Source of the DNA: JAHFKM01 sp035655455
Lineage (GTDB): Archaea; Nanobdellota; Nanobdellia; SCGC-AAA011-G17; GW2011-AR18
Direction of reading: 5' to 3'
Assembly: GCA_035655455.1 (NCBI GenBank)
Contig: DASRUL010000006.1
Span: 1 to 48,609, forward strand
Length of the DNA: 48,609 nucleotides
Shown here in pieces: positions 25,325 to 33,514 of this stretch; the stretch's first letter is position 1; every line of letters starts with the position of its first letter. The position numbers were made by a program, and so were the translations under genes. The notes under the pieces were generated by a model. That model was given only the letters and a program-made list of their open reading frames with translations, was not told the DNA's origin and ran no database searches.

Positions 25325-25449
25325 AAGAAAAACCAAGAATGATTGAAGAAGAAATTTCCTCTCTTGAGCGAGCGGTTGAAAAAGATATGGATAATACCTT
25401 GATTTCAAAAGATACAACTCCCAGTATTCCCTTTCTTCCTTTAAATTAA
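25321..25449 (+). CDS. 42-residue protein overlapping the end of tfb
   Basis: The sequence ATGA at 25321-25324 is both the start of this frame and the stop of tfb, an arrangement used throughout this window for coupled genes. The product is acidic at the N-terminus (EEEISSLERAVEKDMDN) and ends in Pro/Phe-rich residues. Length and composition alone do not prove coding. Function unknown. Confidence 0.4.
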   Translation: MKEKPRMIEEEISSLERAVEKDMDNTLISKDTTPSIPFLPLN

Positions 25450-25579
25450 ACCTCTTTTAAGTAAAATAATAGGCCCTTCTTTCTTGTAGATTCCAAAATT
25501 TATTTTTCCACACCTTCAAATCCTCTTTTTCCGAAAAAACCATCCAAATCTTTATAAAAAGACGTTTTTTCCTCCCCTT

Positions 25580-25933
25580 ATGGACCTCGTCGCCTGCCTT
25601 AGCACTGGAAAAGGAACATGGGGACATGTCAGCAGAATGATCGCAGAGCACGAGTGGGATTCCATCTTCCTGGTTTGCAACGAATTTGGAAAAGAAAATT
25701 TCCATCCAGAAAAGAAAGCAAACTTCGTCATCGTCGACAGCCGCAGAGGAACAGAAGAATTACGCAACGACATCAAAGGCCAATTACAAAACCACCTAAA
25801 GGGCACAGAGGTTGCAGTCAATCTCATCTCAGGAATAGGCAAAGAACACATGGCAATCCTCTCGGCACTCTTACAACTTGGTTTTGGCATTCGCTTTCTT
25901 GCATTGACTAAGGATGGAGTGAAAGAAATCTAA
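25580..25933 (+). CDS. small Rossmann-like protein, possibly CARF-like
   Basis: The 117-residue protein alternates strands and helices: LVACLSTGKGTWGHVSRMI at the start, IFLVCNEFGKENF, FVIVDSRRGTEEL and VAVNLISGIGKEHMAILSAL near the end. The Gly-Lys stretch before a final helix recalls the nucleotide-binding corner of CARF domains, but no effector domain or CRISPR gene is adjacent, so the match is tentative. A TATA box (TTTATAAAAAGAC) about 25553-25565 lies 20 nt upstream. Confidence 0.65.
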   Translation: MDLVACLSTGKGTWGHVSRMIAEHEWDSIFLVCNEFGKENFHPEKKANFVIVDSRRGTEELRNDIKGQLQNHLKGTEVAVNLISGIGKEHMAILSALLQLGFGIRFLALTKDGVKEI

Positions 25934-25954
25934 TAAATTATAAAAAATCGTGCT

Positions 25955-26212
25955 TCATTTCTTTTTCTCAACAAAACTCCAGATTACATAAACAACAACG
26001 AGAACTATCAAAAAAGTTGTGGATCCACTTGTTAATTTAAGAAATCTCATACCTTCCGCTGAACAACCAGAGCAACCAGCTAAAATGTAAGTTAGAATAC
26101 CCAACACAAAAGCGATGACAAAACTTATTATCATTTTAACAAGTGTAGGTTTAAAGTTCATACACCTTCTCTCTATAAGGTTCTTTATTAAGTTTTCTGC
26201 AAACTCCGCCAT
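25955..26212 (-). CDS. small membrane protein with two helices
   Basis: The 85-residue product has an amphipathic start (EFAENLIKNLIERR), then two hydrophobic helices (IISFVIAFVLGILTYILA and TTFLIVLVVVYVIWSFV) joined by a GCSGCS loop with two cysteines. A start at 26161, preceded by GGTGT, would give a 68-residue form with both helices, and a TTG at 26242 a longer one. Function unknown. Confidence 0.55.
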   Translation of the reverse strand: MAEFAENLIKNLIERRCMNFKPTLVKMIISFVIAFVLGILTYILAGCSGCSAEGMRFLKLTSGSTTFLIVLVVVYVIWSFVEKKK

Positions 26213-26310
26213 CAGCTTCCCCCAAACATCAGTATCCCTCAACTCAAAAAACCCATAGCTTGTCCACCACAGAAATCATTAAAAACTTCTCACTCCTGAA
26301 AAAATTTAAA

Positions 26311-27369
26311 ATGTCCGAACATTTCGACACCAGACTCAAATCAAACGAAACCTTATTCACAAACGAGACAGCATTAGATTACGAGTACTTACCGCCAATC
26401 ATCAAGTACAGAGAAAACCAACAACACCATATCGCAACCTGCATCCAACCTCTGCTCCAAAAAAAAACGGGAAGAAACCTCGTCATCTTAGGGGCACCGG
26501 GCATTGGAAAAACGGCGGCAATCAGGGCAATACTCCGCGAACTAGAAAACGAAACACAAGATGTTTCCTGCATCTACCTCAACTGCTGGAAGAAAGACTC
26601 CTCCTTCAAGCTCGTGTGCGACATCTGCGAGCAACTTGGTTACGCCTGGACACACAACAAACGCCTCGACCAGCTCACAAAAATCGTAGCACAACTCATC
26701 AACAAAAAAGCAGCAGTTTTGGTCTTTGACGAGATTGACAAGCTTGAGGACAACGGCCTTTTATACTCCCTCCTCGAAGACGTTTACCGCAAAACAATCA
26801 TTCTCATCACCAACGACCAAGCGTTCCTCGCAAACCTCGACCAGCGGGTCAGATCACGCCTCACTCCAGAGATACTTGAGTTCAAGCCTTACAAACTCGA
26901 AGAAGTTCATGGCATCCTCAACCAACGCATCGAATACGCACTTGCAAAAAATATTTTAAGCGAAGAGCTTTTGACTATCATCTCCAAAACAACCCACGAA
27001 GCGGCAGACATCCGCACAGGGCTGTACCTTTTACGAGAAACAACACTTAACGCGGAGGCCTCGGGATCAAAAAAAATCATCCAACACCACATCGACCTCG
27101 CACTCACAAAACTCAGAGACTTCAAGGCAAAAGCTGTCGCGATGCTTGACGAAGAAGAAAGAACGATCCTCACCCTCCTCAGCGAAAACTCTGGAGCCTT
27201 AACCAAAGACGTCTTTGTCCTCTACCAACACCAAGGCGGCAAACGCAGCTACAGAACCTTCCAAAGAAAAATCAAAGACCTCATTGAAGGAAAATACATC
27301 ACCTTCCAAGAGATTTACCATGGAGAAAAAGGCAGGATGCGCAAGCTCGACTACTTCTCAGATGATTAA
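26311..27369 (+). CDS. cdc6: Orc1/Cdc6-type origin-binding AAA+ ATPase
   Basis: The 352-residue protein has the Orc1/Cdc6 architecture: Walker A GAPGIGKT at 61-68, Walker B VLVFDEID at 136-143, sensor 1 ILITND, an arginine-rich RVRSRL helix, sensor 2 ADIRTGLYLLR, and a C-terminal winged helix (residues about 285-352). It should recognise replication origins and load the MCM helicase. I saw no clear origin-recognition repeats in the flanking 300 nt on either side, so an adjacent origin is not supported. An upstream TTG at 26260 is possible but less likely than the ATG. Confidence 0.93.
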   Translation: MSEHFDTRLKSNETLFTNETALDYEYLPPIIKYRENQQHHIATCIQPLLQKKTGRNLVILGAPGIGKTAAIRAILRELENETQDVSCIYLNCWKKDSSFKLVCDICEQLGYAWTHNKRLDQLTKIVAQLINKKAAVLVFDEIDKLEDNGLLYSLLEDVYRKTIILITNDQAFLANLDQRVRSRLTPEILEFKPYKLEEVHGILNQRIEYALAKNILSEELLTIISKTTHEAADIRTGLYLLRETTLNAEASGSKKIIQHHIDLALTKLRDFKAKAVAMLDEEERTILTLLSENSGALTKDVFVLYQHQGGKRSYRTFQRKIKDLIEGKYITFQEIYHGEKGRMRKLDYFSDD

Positions 27370-27460
27370 AAGATTTGCTCGCGACATCAACGACAACCGC
27401 GCGTAACGCTTTTTAAGCAAGACAGCCAAGATATCCTAAACACTTGTGGAGGTGGCGATG

Positions 27461-27568
27461 ATGAAAGCAGACTTAGAACTGGAAACCATATCAAGACTGT
27501 TCAGCAGGCAGATCAGCTCCCTGCCTGTAGACAGAAAGATAAAAATACAGGGGGTGAGGGTCTTATGA
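27461..27568 (+). CDS. 35-residue peptide, first of a coupled pair
   Basis: A strong ribosome-binding site, GGAGGTG at 27448-27454, sits 6 nt before this ATG (another ATG is directly upstream at 27458). The peptide (ADLELETISRLFSRQISSLP, ending DRKIKIQGVRVL) looks like one helix and a strand. Its stop overlaps the next start as ATGA. A TATA-like CTTTTTAAGC lies at about 27408-27417. Family unknown. Confidence 0.6.
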   Translation: MKADLELETISRLFSRQISSLPVDRKIKIQGVRVL

Positions 27569-27672
27569 GAAAGTCAAGACTAAGAAAAGAAATCAACCGC
27601 CTGCTTGAAGACGACGAGATCAGCTCAGCAGAGGCAGGGTTCATGCTCGGTTACTTCGACGACGAGGCATAG
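27565..27672 (+). CDS. 35-residue peptide, second of a coupled pair
   Basis: The ATG overlaps the preceding stop, and GGTGA at 27553-27557 lies 7 nt upstream. The product has a basic start (MRKSRLRKEINRLL) and an acidic end (EDDEISSAEAGFMLGYFDDEA), so it is strongly charge-segregated and probably two helices. It ends 34 nt before the phosphoesterase start. Function unknown. Confidence 0.6.
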   Translation: MRKSRLRKEINRLLEDDEISSAEAGFMLGYFDDEA

Positions 27673-27706
27673 AAAGACTTTTCAATACCCTTTCTTTTTT
27701 TTCTTT

Positions 27707-28303
27707 ATGAAAATCCTCGCATTCACAGACATCCACGCAGACCCAGAAGCGTTTGCAACCCTCAAAAGAAAAATCAAGAATGACCATCCTGAGATCGTCG
27801 CCTGCTGCGGCGACATCAGCAACTTCGGCATGGACTTAGAGTTTGCTGTAAAACAAATCCTCTCCTTCAAAAAGAAAACCCTCCTCATTCCAGGAAACCA
27901 TGAAACAGCAGAAGAAGTCAGGCATATCAGCCAAAGGCACAAAGAAATCATCAACCTTCACGACAGCTTCTTTGAAATCGACAACGTTGTTTTTTATGGA
28001 TATGGCGGCGGAGGATTTTCACTCCATGATCCCAAATTCGAGAAAAAAATCCAACAACTCCTCAAGAAGATCCCTCAAGGAAAGAAACTTGTCTTTCTCA
28101 CTCACGCACCAATTTACAACACCAAGCTTGACAAACTCTCCCGCGGACACTTCGGAAACAAGAGCACAAGAACCTTCATTGAACTTGCAAAACCAACTCT
28201 TGCCCTCTGCGGCCACTTTCACGAGAATGAAAAGAAAAAAGATGTTCTTGGAAATTCACACATTCTTAACCCGGGATGCGATGGAATGATTATAGAAATA
28301 TAA
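27707..28303 (+). CDS. calcineurin-like metallophosphoesterase
   Basis: The 198-residue protein has all blocks of the two-metal phosphoesterase fold: DIHAD (residues 7-11), CGDISN, GNHE, THAP and GHFHE near the C-terminus. It should hydrolyse phosphodiesters or phosphomonoesters in the cytoplasm; the substrate cannot be inferred. The ATG at 27707 gives the standard MKILAFTDIH start. Confidence 0.9.
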   Translation: MKILAFTDIHADPEAFATLKRKIKNDHPEIVACCGDISNFGMDLEFAVKQILSFKKKTLLIPGNHETAEEVRHISQRHKEIINLHDSFFEIDNVVFYGYGGGGFSLHDPKFEKKIQQLLKKIPQGKKLVFLTHAPIYNTKLDKLSRGHFGNKSTRTFIELAKPTLALCGHFHENEKKKDVLGNSHILNPGCDGMIIEI

Positions 28304-28308
28304 AAAAA

Positions 28309-28329
28309 AGAGAAGAATTTATCTTCTCT
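28309..28329 (+). terminator. hairpin with following T-rich run, possible terminator
   Basis: An 8-bp inverted repeat, AGAGAAGA / TCTTCTCT, with a 5-nt loop begins 5 nt after the phosphoesterase stop and is followed by a pyrimidine-rich stretch with a run of eight T. Archaeal termination needs mainly the T run, so the hairpin may be incidental; its right arm also encodes the end of the 13-residue peptide on the other strand. Confidence 0.35.
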
Positions 28330-28360
28330 TCTTCTTTGCTGCTTTTCTTTTTTTTGCCAT
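28319..28360 (-). CDS. 13-residue Lys/Arg-rich peptide
   Basis: The minus strand reads ATG, thirteen codons giving MAKKRKAAKKKRR, then TAA. A ribosome site GAGGTGA (28364-28370) lies 3 nt upstream of the ATG, and a TATA-like run (GATAAATAAAT) precedes it. With 9 of 13 residues basic it could bind nucleic acid. Very short, so coding status needs expression data. Confidence 0.4.
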   Translation of the reverse strand: MAKKRKAAKKKRR

Positions 28361-28472
28361 TTTTCACCTCTCTTTTCCAGAGATTTATTTATCATGAAAA
28401 AGGTACACCTTTACTCGGCCCACCTTTTCATATGATTTCAGGGAATCACGTGTTTAAATAGTTTGCGATTTT

Positions 28473-29255
28473 TTATTTTTTAAGAAAAATTTTTTTAAAA
28501 TTTGAAAAAATAATTTTTTCAGCCTCCTCACGCTCAATTTTTTTAATCTCGCTAATTTTTTTCACCGCCTCAACGATGTGCGCTGGCTCACTTCTGCCAT
28601 CCTTCACGTAACTCAAGAACGGACCATCGGTCTCAGTCAAGATATTGCTCAACGAAACCATCTCAACAACAAGCTGAAAATGCTGCAACCTCGTCACAAT
28701 CGTCGGTATTGAGAAAAAACAACCAAGATCCTCAGCCCTCTTCACAATCTTAAGGCTCGGCATGAAACTGTGCAACACCACATTTTTCAATCTTGAGCTC
28801 TCAATCATATCAAGAACATCACACTCAGCCTTCCTTGAATGCACAACAAGCGGTTTTCTCATCTTCTCCGCAAGCTCAATCACCTTCTGAAAGACTTTTT
28901 GTTGCTCTTTCTCCTTTCCCTTCACAGCATGATAATCCAAGCCACATTCCCCGACAGCAACAATCTTCTCCTTATTCTTCTCAATAAAGCAAAGCTCCTC
29001 CTCAACATCAATCGGCTCAATCTCACGCTCAAGGTCAGCCTCAGCAACGACAGCATCAACAGGATACATCCCAAGACTCACCTTGACAATGTCCTTGTAC
29101 TTTCTCGCAAGATCCAACACAGCAAGATTCGTGCCGTGGTTCACCCCAGAATTAACAATCGTGTGCACACCAGCATCCCGCGCCCGGGTAAGAACCAGAT
29201 CAATATCCTCCTTGTAACGCTTATGATACAAGTGGCAATGAGCATCCGCAATCAT
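28473..29255 (-). CDS. tatD: TatD-family metal-dependent DNase
   Basis: The 260-residue TIM-barrel hydrolase shows the TatD signatures: HCH at residues 6-8, GECGLDYH, the metal-binding VHSR, LHSF and TETDGP near the C-terminus. Family members are 3'-5' exonucleases or deoxyribonucleases acting in DNA repair or degradation. It lies 35 nt downstream of the site-2 protease gene and probably shares its transcript. Confidence 0.92.
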   Translation of the reverse strand: MIADAHCHLYHKRYKEDIDLVLTRARDAGVHTIVNSGVNHGTNLAVLDLARKYKDIVKVSLGMYPVDAVVAEADLEREIEPIDVEEELCFIEKNKEKIVAVGECGLDYHAVKGKEKEQQKVFQKVIELAEKMRKPLVVHSRKAECDVLDMIESSRLKNVVLHSFMPSLKIVKRAEDLGCFFSIPTIVTRLQHFQLVVEMVSLSNILTETDGPFLSYVKDGRSEPAHIVEAVKKISEIKKIEREEAEKIIFSNFKKIFLKK

Positions 29256-29290
29256 ACCTCACTGGAAAAACTCTTTCTTTATAAAATATG

Positions 29291-30499
29291 CTAGAACAAC
29301 ACCGCAACCAACACCACTAAAGGACCAAAAATGAATTGCAACAATTTCACAAGATACGGCAAGAGATTAATGAAGATCAACATCAAGCAAAGAAGCGTCG
29401 CACCCATCCACAAGCGCCGCGCCTTTCTCTCATTATTTTTTGTCAACCACAACGCCGCAATCATAAACATCCTTCCCCCATCAATCGGACCAAGAGGCAA
29501 GAGATTAAAGAGGCCCACCCCCAAACTAATCGTAAACAACCAGAAGGCAAGCTTCAACAACCAGCTGAACGCAGGATACACTGGCTTGAACCAAGCATGC
29601 TCTTTTTTAACACCAACACCCACCGGACTGATACTCACCCCTAACATTGCTCTTTTAGGATCATCCTGGCTCGCACCAAGAACAACCCCGACCTCGGACA
29701 CGTTTGTTTTTACAAGAACAATATCACCGGGCTTGTACTTTCCAAGCGCCTCAGAAAACTCCCGAGGATTGTTTACTTGCCGCTCATCAATGCCAAGAAT
29801 CCTCACCCCAGGGCGCAGCATCGTCTCATTGATGGGAAGAGTCTCATCAATACTCACAATCTGCACACCCTCAGCAGCAATCAACACATTTCCCACAGGA
29901 TTAAACACAAACACGATCACAACAAAGACCAACAACGCAAGAACAAAATTCGCGAACGGACCAGCAGAAATAATCGTCAACTGCTTGTACTTCTTAAGCT
30001 TCTTCAACTCATCCTCATCAGGCTCAACAAACGCAGCAAGAATCGGACCAAGAAACGCAAACCCAGAAGATTTAATTTTAATCTTCTGAAGCTTCGCATA
30101 GACGCCGTGCATAAACTCATGAACAACAGCAATTATTAAGATCCCAATAATCCAATGCCAAAAAGAAAGCGCTGGAACGCCAGGAATAGATACACCAGGA
30201 AGAATCGGCGCCAACACAGGCTGCGCAGTCGGCGTCCTCACAAGGTTAAACGTCCCCTGAAATAAAATAAAGAAGATAAAGCCCATCCCAAGAAAACCGG
30301 TCACCACGCTCACAAAACCAAGAACATGAAGCACTCTTGGAAAAGACCTCGCGATCCTCTCCATCAACCGAATCCCAAGCTGCGTCTTGTACATCACAAA
30401 GAACTTGTTCTGAACCTCAAACCTGCTCCTGTACTTCCTAAATAAAAGGTAAAGAACTAGATAGAACGCGAGTGCAAGGACAAGATCATAGTTCATCAT
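29291..30499 (-). CDS. site-2 membrane metalloprotease (M50)
   Basis: The 402-residue protein has several membrane helices. The zinc site HEFMH is at 127-131, and the third ligand is in NLLPLGPIDGGR. A PDZ-like domain (RPGVRILGIDERQVNNPREF) lies between them. This fits intramembrane proteolysis of type II membrane substrates such as anchored regulators. It starts 3 nt after the eL40 stop, with two adjacent ATGs at 30499 and 30496, and so belongs to the aIF5A-eL40 operon. Confidence 0.93.
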   Translation of the reverse strand: MMNYDLVLALAFYLVLYLLFRKYRSRFEVQNKFFVMYKTQLGIRLMERIARSFPRVLHVLGFVSVVTGFLGMGFIFFILFQGTFNLVRTPTAQPVLAPILPGVSIPGVPALSFWHWIIGILIIAVVHEFMHGVYAKLQKIKIKSSGFAFLGPILAAFVEPDEDELKKLKKYKQLTIISAGPFANFVLALLVFVVIVFVFNPVGNVLIAAEGVQIVSIDETLPINETMLRPGVRILGIDERQVNNPREFSEALGKYKPGDIVLVKTNVSEVGVVLGASQDDPKRAMLGVSISPVGVGVKKEHAWFKPVYPAFSWLLKLAFWLFTISLGVGLFNLLPLGPIDGGRMFMIAALWLTKNNERKARRLWMGATLLCLMLIFINLLPYLVKLLQFIFGPLVVLVAVLF

Positions 30500-30502
30500 C
30501 TT

Positions 30503-30670
30503 TTACGTTTTCGTCTTCTTAATAGGCCTGAGCGCAAAACTCCCACACTTCTTACAACGCACCTTCCCCTTCAACACCTTCGCAGGATCAGCCCTCCGCT
30601 TCGTCTTACACTTCCTACAAACATACACCCCTCCAAAAATCCGCTTCGTCGCCTCAGGAAACCGCACCAT
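30503..30670 (-). CDS. rpl40e: large-subunit ribosomal protein eL40
   Basis: The 55-residue product starts VRFPEATKRIFGGVYVCRKC and ends with CKKCGSFALRPIKKTKT. The four cysteines of the zinc ribbon and the C-terminal LRP are those of archaeal eL40. The ATG follows the aIF5A stop codon with no gap. A ribosomal role in the 50S subunit is established for the family. Confidence 0.93.
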   Translation of the reverse strand: MVRFPEATKRIFGGVYVCRKCKTKRRADPAKVLKGKVRCKKCGSFALRPIKKTKT

Positions 30671-31060
30671 TTACTTCCCCTTCAGAATCTTTTGATCCAT
30701 CACAATCCAATAACTCACATGAGCCCCCTCTTCAACAGACCCTTTCAACTCTTCTGAAACCACAAGATCAAACGTCTCATATGTTTCAGCATCCATCACA
30801 TTCGCAACATTCTCATGCACAGACAACACCTGAGCGCTCTTCTTCTCAATAATAGGGACCTCCATATTATCGCCGCTTGGATGAAGCTCAATTCTCTTCT
30901 GGCTGTCAATAATTCCCACAGCCTCAATCCTACACTTCGAAGAGCCATGCTTCCCAGTCTTACTAATCTGAATATTTTTCACAACACACGGCGCGCCATT
31001 CATCAACACATAACTTCCCACCTTCAAGTTTCCAGCCTGCGTCTGCCGTATCTCAGCCAT
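30671..31060 (-). CDS. eif5a: translation factor aIF5A
   Basis: The 129-residue protein has the hypusination loop SKTGKHGSSK with the modified lysine at K37, an SH3-like N-domain and an OB-fold C-domain. It helps ribosomes through difficult peptide bonds such as poly-Pro. No deoxyhypusine synthase is in the window. A TATA box (31081-31090) gives a nearly leaderless mRNA, and a 6-bp inverted repeat (31063-31079) lies between TATA and start, in an operator position. Confidence 0.96.
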   Translation of the reverse strand: MAEIRQTQAGNLKVGSYVLMNGAPCVVKNIQISKTGKHGSSKCRIEAVGIIDSQKRIELHPSGDNMEVPIIEKKSAQVLSVHENVANVMDAETYETFDLVVSEELKGSVEEGAHVSYWIVMDQKILKGK

Positions 31061-31062
31061 AA

Positions 31063-31079
31063 GCTGTGCTGGTCACAGC
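31063..31079 (-). promoter_or_regulatory. inverted repeat between TATA box and start of aIF5A
   Basis: GCTGTG (31063-31068 on +) and CACAGC (31074-31079) form a perfect 6-bp dyad with a 5-nt spacer. The TATA box TTTATAAA is directly upstream at about 31082-31089, so transcription would start at about 31060. A bound repressor would cover the start region. It could also be chance. Confidence 0.4.
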
Positions 31080-31105
31080 CTCTTTATAAAAGTTTGCTCA
31101 CTCTC

Positions 31106-31519
31106 TCAGAGCCACTGCTCAGCATATTGCTGCGGCGGTCTTGAATTTCTTCTTTGCATGCTCATTCCAGGTGTCGCGAGCACTTCCTCAAGTGCGTCTA
31201 TTTTTATCATCTGCGAAAGAGGAACATACAACTTCAATCCTCCATCGTAAAAAAATTCATAACGAACACCTTCTTGTGGAGGAGGAGCGAAGAACTCAAA
31301 GCGCTGCGTTTTTTTATTCACTTCTCCAAGATAAAGCAGGCTTCTTCCATCCGGCGGAATTTCCGTAAGCGCCGCGTACTCAACCTTTTTCCCACCAACA
31401 ATCCCTTCGACAATCAGCGCTGACAACTCAGTATACCTCACTCTGAATCCCGCGTCCTGCAGCAAGAGCAATGGCTGAACGCGCGTCACTTGCTTTATAA
31501 TCGTTTTTTCATTCTTCAT
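31106..31519 (-). CDS. hypothetical protein, 137 residues
   Basis: A soluble, mainly beta protein (FRVRYTELSALIVEGIVGGK; RSLLYLGEVNKKTQRFEFFA) with a Gln/Arg-rich C-terminal tail. No catalytic motif recognised. A TATA-like stretch (TTTATAAAAGG) at about 31539-31549 lies 25 nt before the ATG. It is divergent from the FKBP gene. Function unknown. Confidence 0.6.
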   Translation of the reverse strand: MKNEKTIIKQVTRVQPLLLLQDAGFRVRYTELSALIVEGIVGGKKVEYAALTEIPPDGRSLLYLGEVNKKTQRFEFFAPPPQEGVRYEFFYDGGLKLYVPLSQMIKIDALEEVLATPGMSMQRRNSRPPQQYAEQWL

Positions 31520-31615
31520 TGGAACGACGAAGGACTCTATAACCTTTTATAAACCTATCGCAAAAAAAATCCCAAAAAAAGAAAACATTAAAAAGACTCT
31601 TTTTCTGACGTTTTT

Positions 31616-32272
31616 ATGGTTTTAGTAAAAGAAAAAGACTTCGTAGCAATCTCTTACACAGGAAGGATCAAAGACTCAGGAACCATCTTCGACCTAACAG
31701 ACGCAGACCTCGCAAAAAAAGAGGGCATCTACGACGAACACAACCACGCTCATTACGGCCCGAAGATCATTTGCGTTGGTGAGGGCCACGTCATTCATGG
31801 ACTAGACAAAGCCCTCATTGGAAAAGAGCCAGGAACAACGTTCATTGTTGAACTCAACCCAGAAGACGCCTTCGGAACAAGAAACACCGGCCTCGTAAAA
31901 ACCATCCAAACATCACTCCTCCTCGAACAAAATATCCGCCCCTACCCGGGATTGCAGATCCAGGGACCAAACATGATGGGCATCATCAGATCAGTCTCAG
32001 GCGGAAGAACAATCGTCGACTTCAACCATCCCCTCGCAGGAAAACCCCTCCTTTACGAAACCAAAATAGAAAGAATCATTGAAGACACCACTGAAAAAGT
32101 GAGGGCATTACTCTTCGTCCTCTTGCACCTTCATCAAGACGCGTACCAGTTAACCGTCGAAGGAACAAAGATACTCATCACACCCAAAGAAACCCTGCCA
32201 GTGTCCTTAACAACAGCATTCAAAACCAAGACAGAAGCTCTCATCACAGGTATTGAAGTCATGTTTGGCTGA
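31616..32272 (+). CDS. FKBP-type (SlyD-like) peptidyl-prolyl isomerase
   Basis: The 218-residue protein starts with the FKBP strand (DFVAISYTGRIKDSGTIFDL), has the long His-rich insertion KEGIYDEHNHAHYG expected before the flap, then GEGHVIHGLDKALIGKEPG and VELNPEDAFG. It is a cytoplasmic prolyl isomerase/chaperone. The C-terminal 70 residues (after IERIIEDTTEKV) form an extra domain seen in archaeal long FKBPs. TATA-like ATTAAAAAG lies about 30 nt upstream. Confidence 0.9.
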   Translation: MVLVKEKDFVAISYTGRIKDSGTIFDLTDADLAKKEGIYDEHNHAHYGPKIICVGEGHVIHGLDKALIGKEPGTTFIVELNPEDAFGTRNTGLVKTIQTSLLLEQNIRPYPGLQIQGPNMMGIIRSVSGGRTIVDFNHPLAGKPLLYETKIERIIEDTTEKVRALLFVLLHLHQDAYQLTVEGTKILITPKETLPVSLTTAFKTKTEALITGIEVMFG

Positions 32273-32346
32273 TCCAATAAGTATTTGCCAAGATTTCTTT
32301 TCCACTACAACTATCCTTAAATAGGAGTTTGTAGGCCAAAGGCCGA

Positions 32347-33471
32347 ATGGAATCCTTATTACGGCAGGCTACAGAACGATCACTAGAAACCCTCCGTTTC
32401 AAAGACAGCCCAAAAAAAACAACAGCAATCGACGAAGAGCTTGAAGAGCTTGTCACCAGACAAAAGGCGAAGATTAAAGTGTTCGGCATCGGCGGCGGAG
32501 GAAACAACACCATCAACAGGATGTCTGAAGTCGGCATCACCGGCTCAGAAACAGTCGCGGTCAACACCGACGCCCAAGATTTACTCTACACCACCGCAGA
32601 CGCAAAAATCCTTATTGGAAAAGAACTCACCAACGGCCTCGGCGCAGGAAGCATCCCAAAAATCGGAGAAGACGCTGCAAAAGAAAGCGAAAAAGACGTG
32701 AAAGAAAAGATCCATGGCGCAGACATCGTCTTCGTCACCTGCGGTCTCGGCGGAGGAACAGGAACAGGAGCGACACCAGTCATCGCAGACATCGCGAAAA
32801 AAATGGGAATCCTCACCGTCGCCATTGTCACTATCCCCTTCTCCATGGAAGGACAACGAAGATACGCAAACGCAATCGAAGGCCTAGAAAAACTCGAACA
32901 AATTGTAGACACCTTAATTGTGATCCCAAACGACAAGCTGCTCGAACTTTGTCCTGGCTTGCCATTGCACACCGCATTCAAAGTCGCAGACGAAATCTTA
33001 ACGAACGCGGTCAAAGGCATCGCAGAACTCGTCACTAAGACCGGACTTGTCAACTTAGACTTCGCTGATATCAAAACAGTGATGGGCAAAGGCGGCGTCG
33101 CCATGATCGGAGTCGGAGAGTCGGACTCTGAAAACCGCGCAATCGAATCTGTAGAAAAAGCCATCCACAATCCTCTCTTAGACGTAGACATCACCGGAGC
33201 GAACGGCGCGCTCATCAACATCTCTGGCGGGCCAAACATGACTCTGGACGAAGCTCGAAGAATCGTCGAAACAGTCACAGAACGGCTTGATGAAGAAGCC
33301 CGCGTCATCTGGGGCGCGCAAATCTCTGAAGACCTCGACCAAACCATCAGAACACTTCTCATCGTCACAGGGGTGAACTCGCCACAAATCTTCGGACCAA
33401 AAAAAGTCACAACTGTCGACAGGAAAAAACGCGAAATCGAAAACGAATTGGGAATTGAGTTTGTAAATTAA
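32347..33471 (+). CDS. ftsZ: cell division GTPase FtsZ
   Basis: The 374-residue protein is a tubulin-like GTPase. GGGGNNT at 49-55 starts the nucleotide fold, the tubulin signature GLGGGTGTGA is at 133-142, and the catalytic T7 loop appears as NLDFADIKTVM. The N-terminal 40 residues are a charged extension. It should form the division ring; membrane anchors are not in view. A TATA-like CTTAAATAGG lies about 30 nt upstream, and a GGCCAAAGGCC palindrome (32334-32344) sits just before the ATG. Confidence 0.97.
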   Translation: MESLLRQATERSLETLRFKDSPKKTTAIDEELEELVTRQKAKIKVFGIGGGGNNTINRMSEVGITGSETVAVNTDAQDLLYTTADAKILIGKELTNGLGAGSIPKIGEDAAKESEKDVKEKIHGADIVFVTCGLGGGTGTGATPVIADIAKKMGILTVAIVTIPFSMEGQRRYANAIEGLEKLEQIVDTLIVIPNDKLLELCPGLPLHTAFKVADEILTNAVKGIAELVTKTGLVNLDFADIKTVMGKGGVAMIGVGESDSENRAIESVEKAIHNPLLDVDITGANGALINISGGPNMTLDEARRIVETVTERLDEEARVIWGAQISEDLDQTIRTLLIVTGVNSPQIFGPKKVTTVDRKKREIENELGIEFVN

Positions 33472-33514
33472 GCTCGCAGAAACCTTTTTATAGTTGCTTT
33501 CAAAAACCCCTCTT

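Noticed and set aside
25934..26310. Replication origin next to cdc6
   Set aside because: I found no repeated origin-recognition elements or long AT-rich unwinding tract, and the strand skew does not turn here.
28276..28461. 61-residue frame after the phosphoesterase
   Set aside because: It begins inside the upstream gene, is Phe/Ser-rich from a T-rich tract and has no ribosome site; the basic 13-residue peptide on the other strand is better supported.
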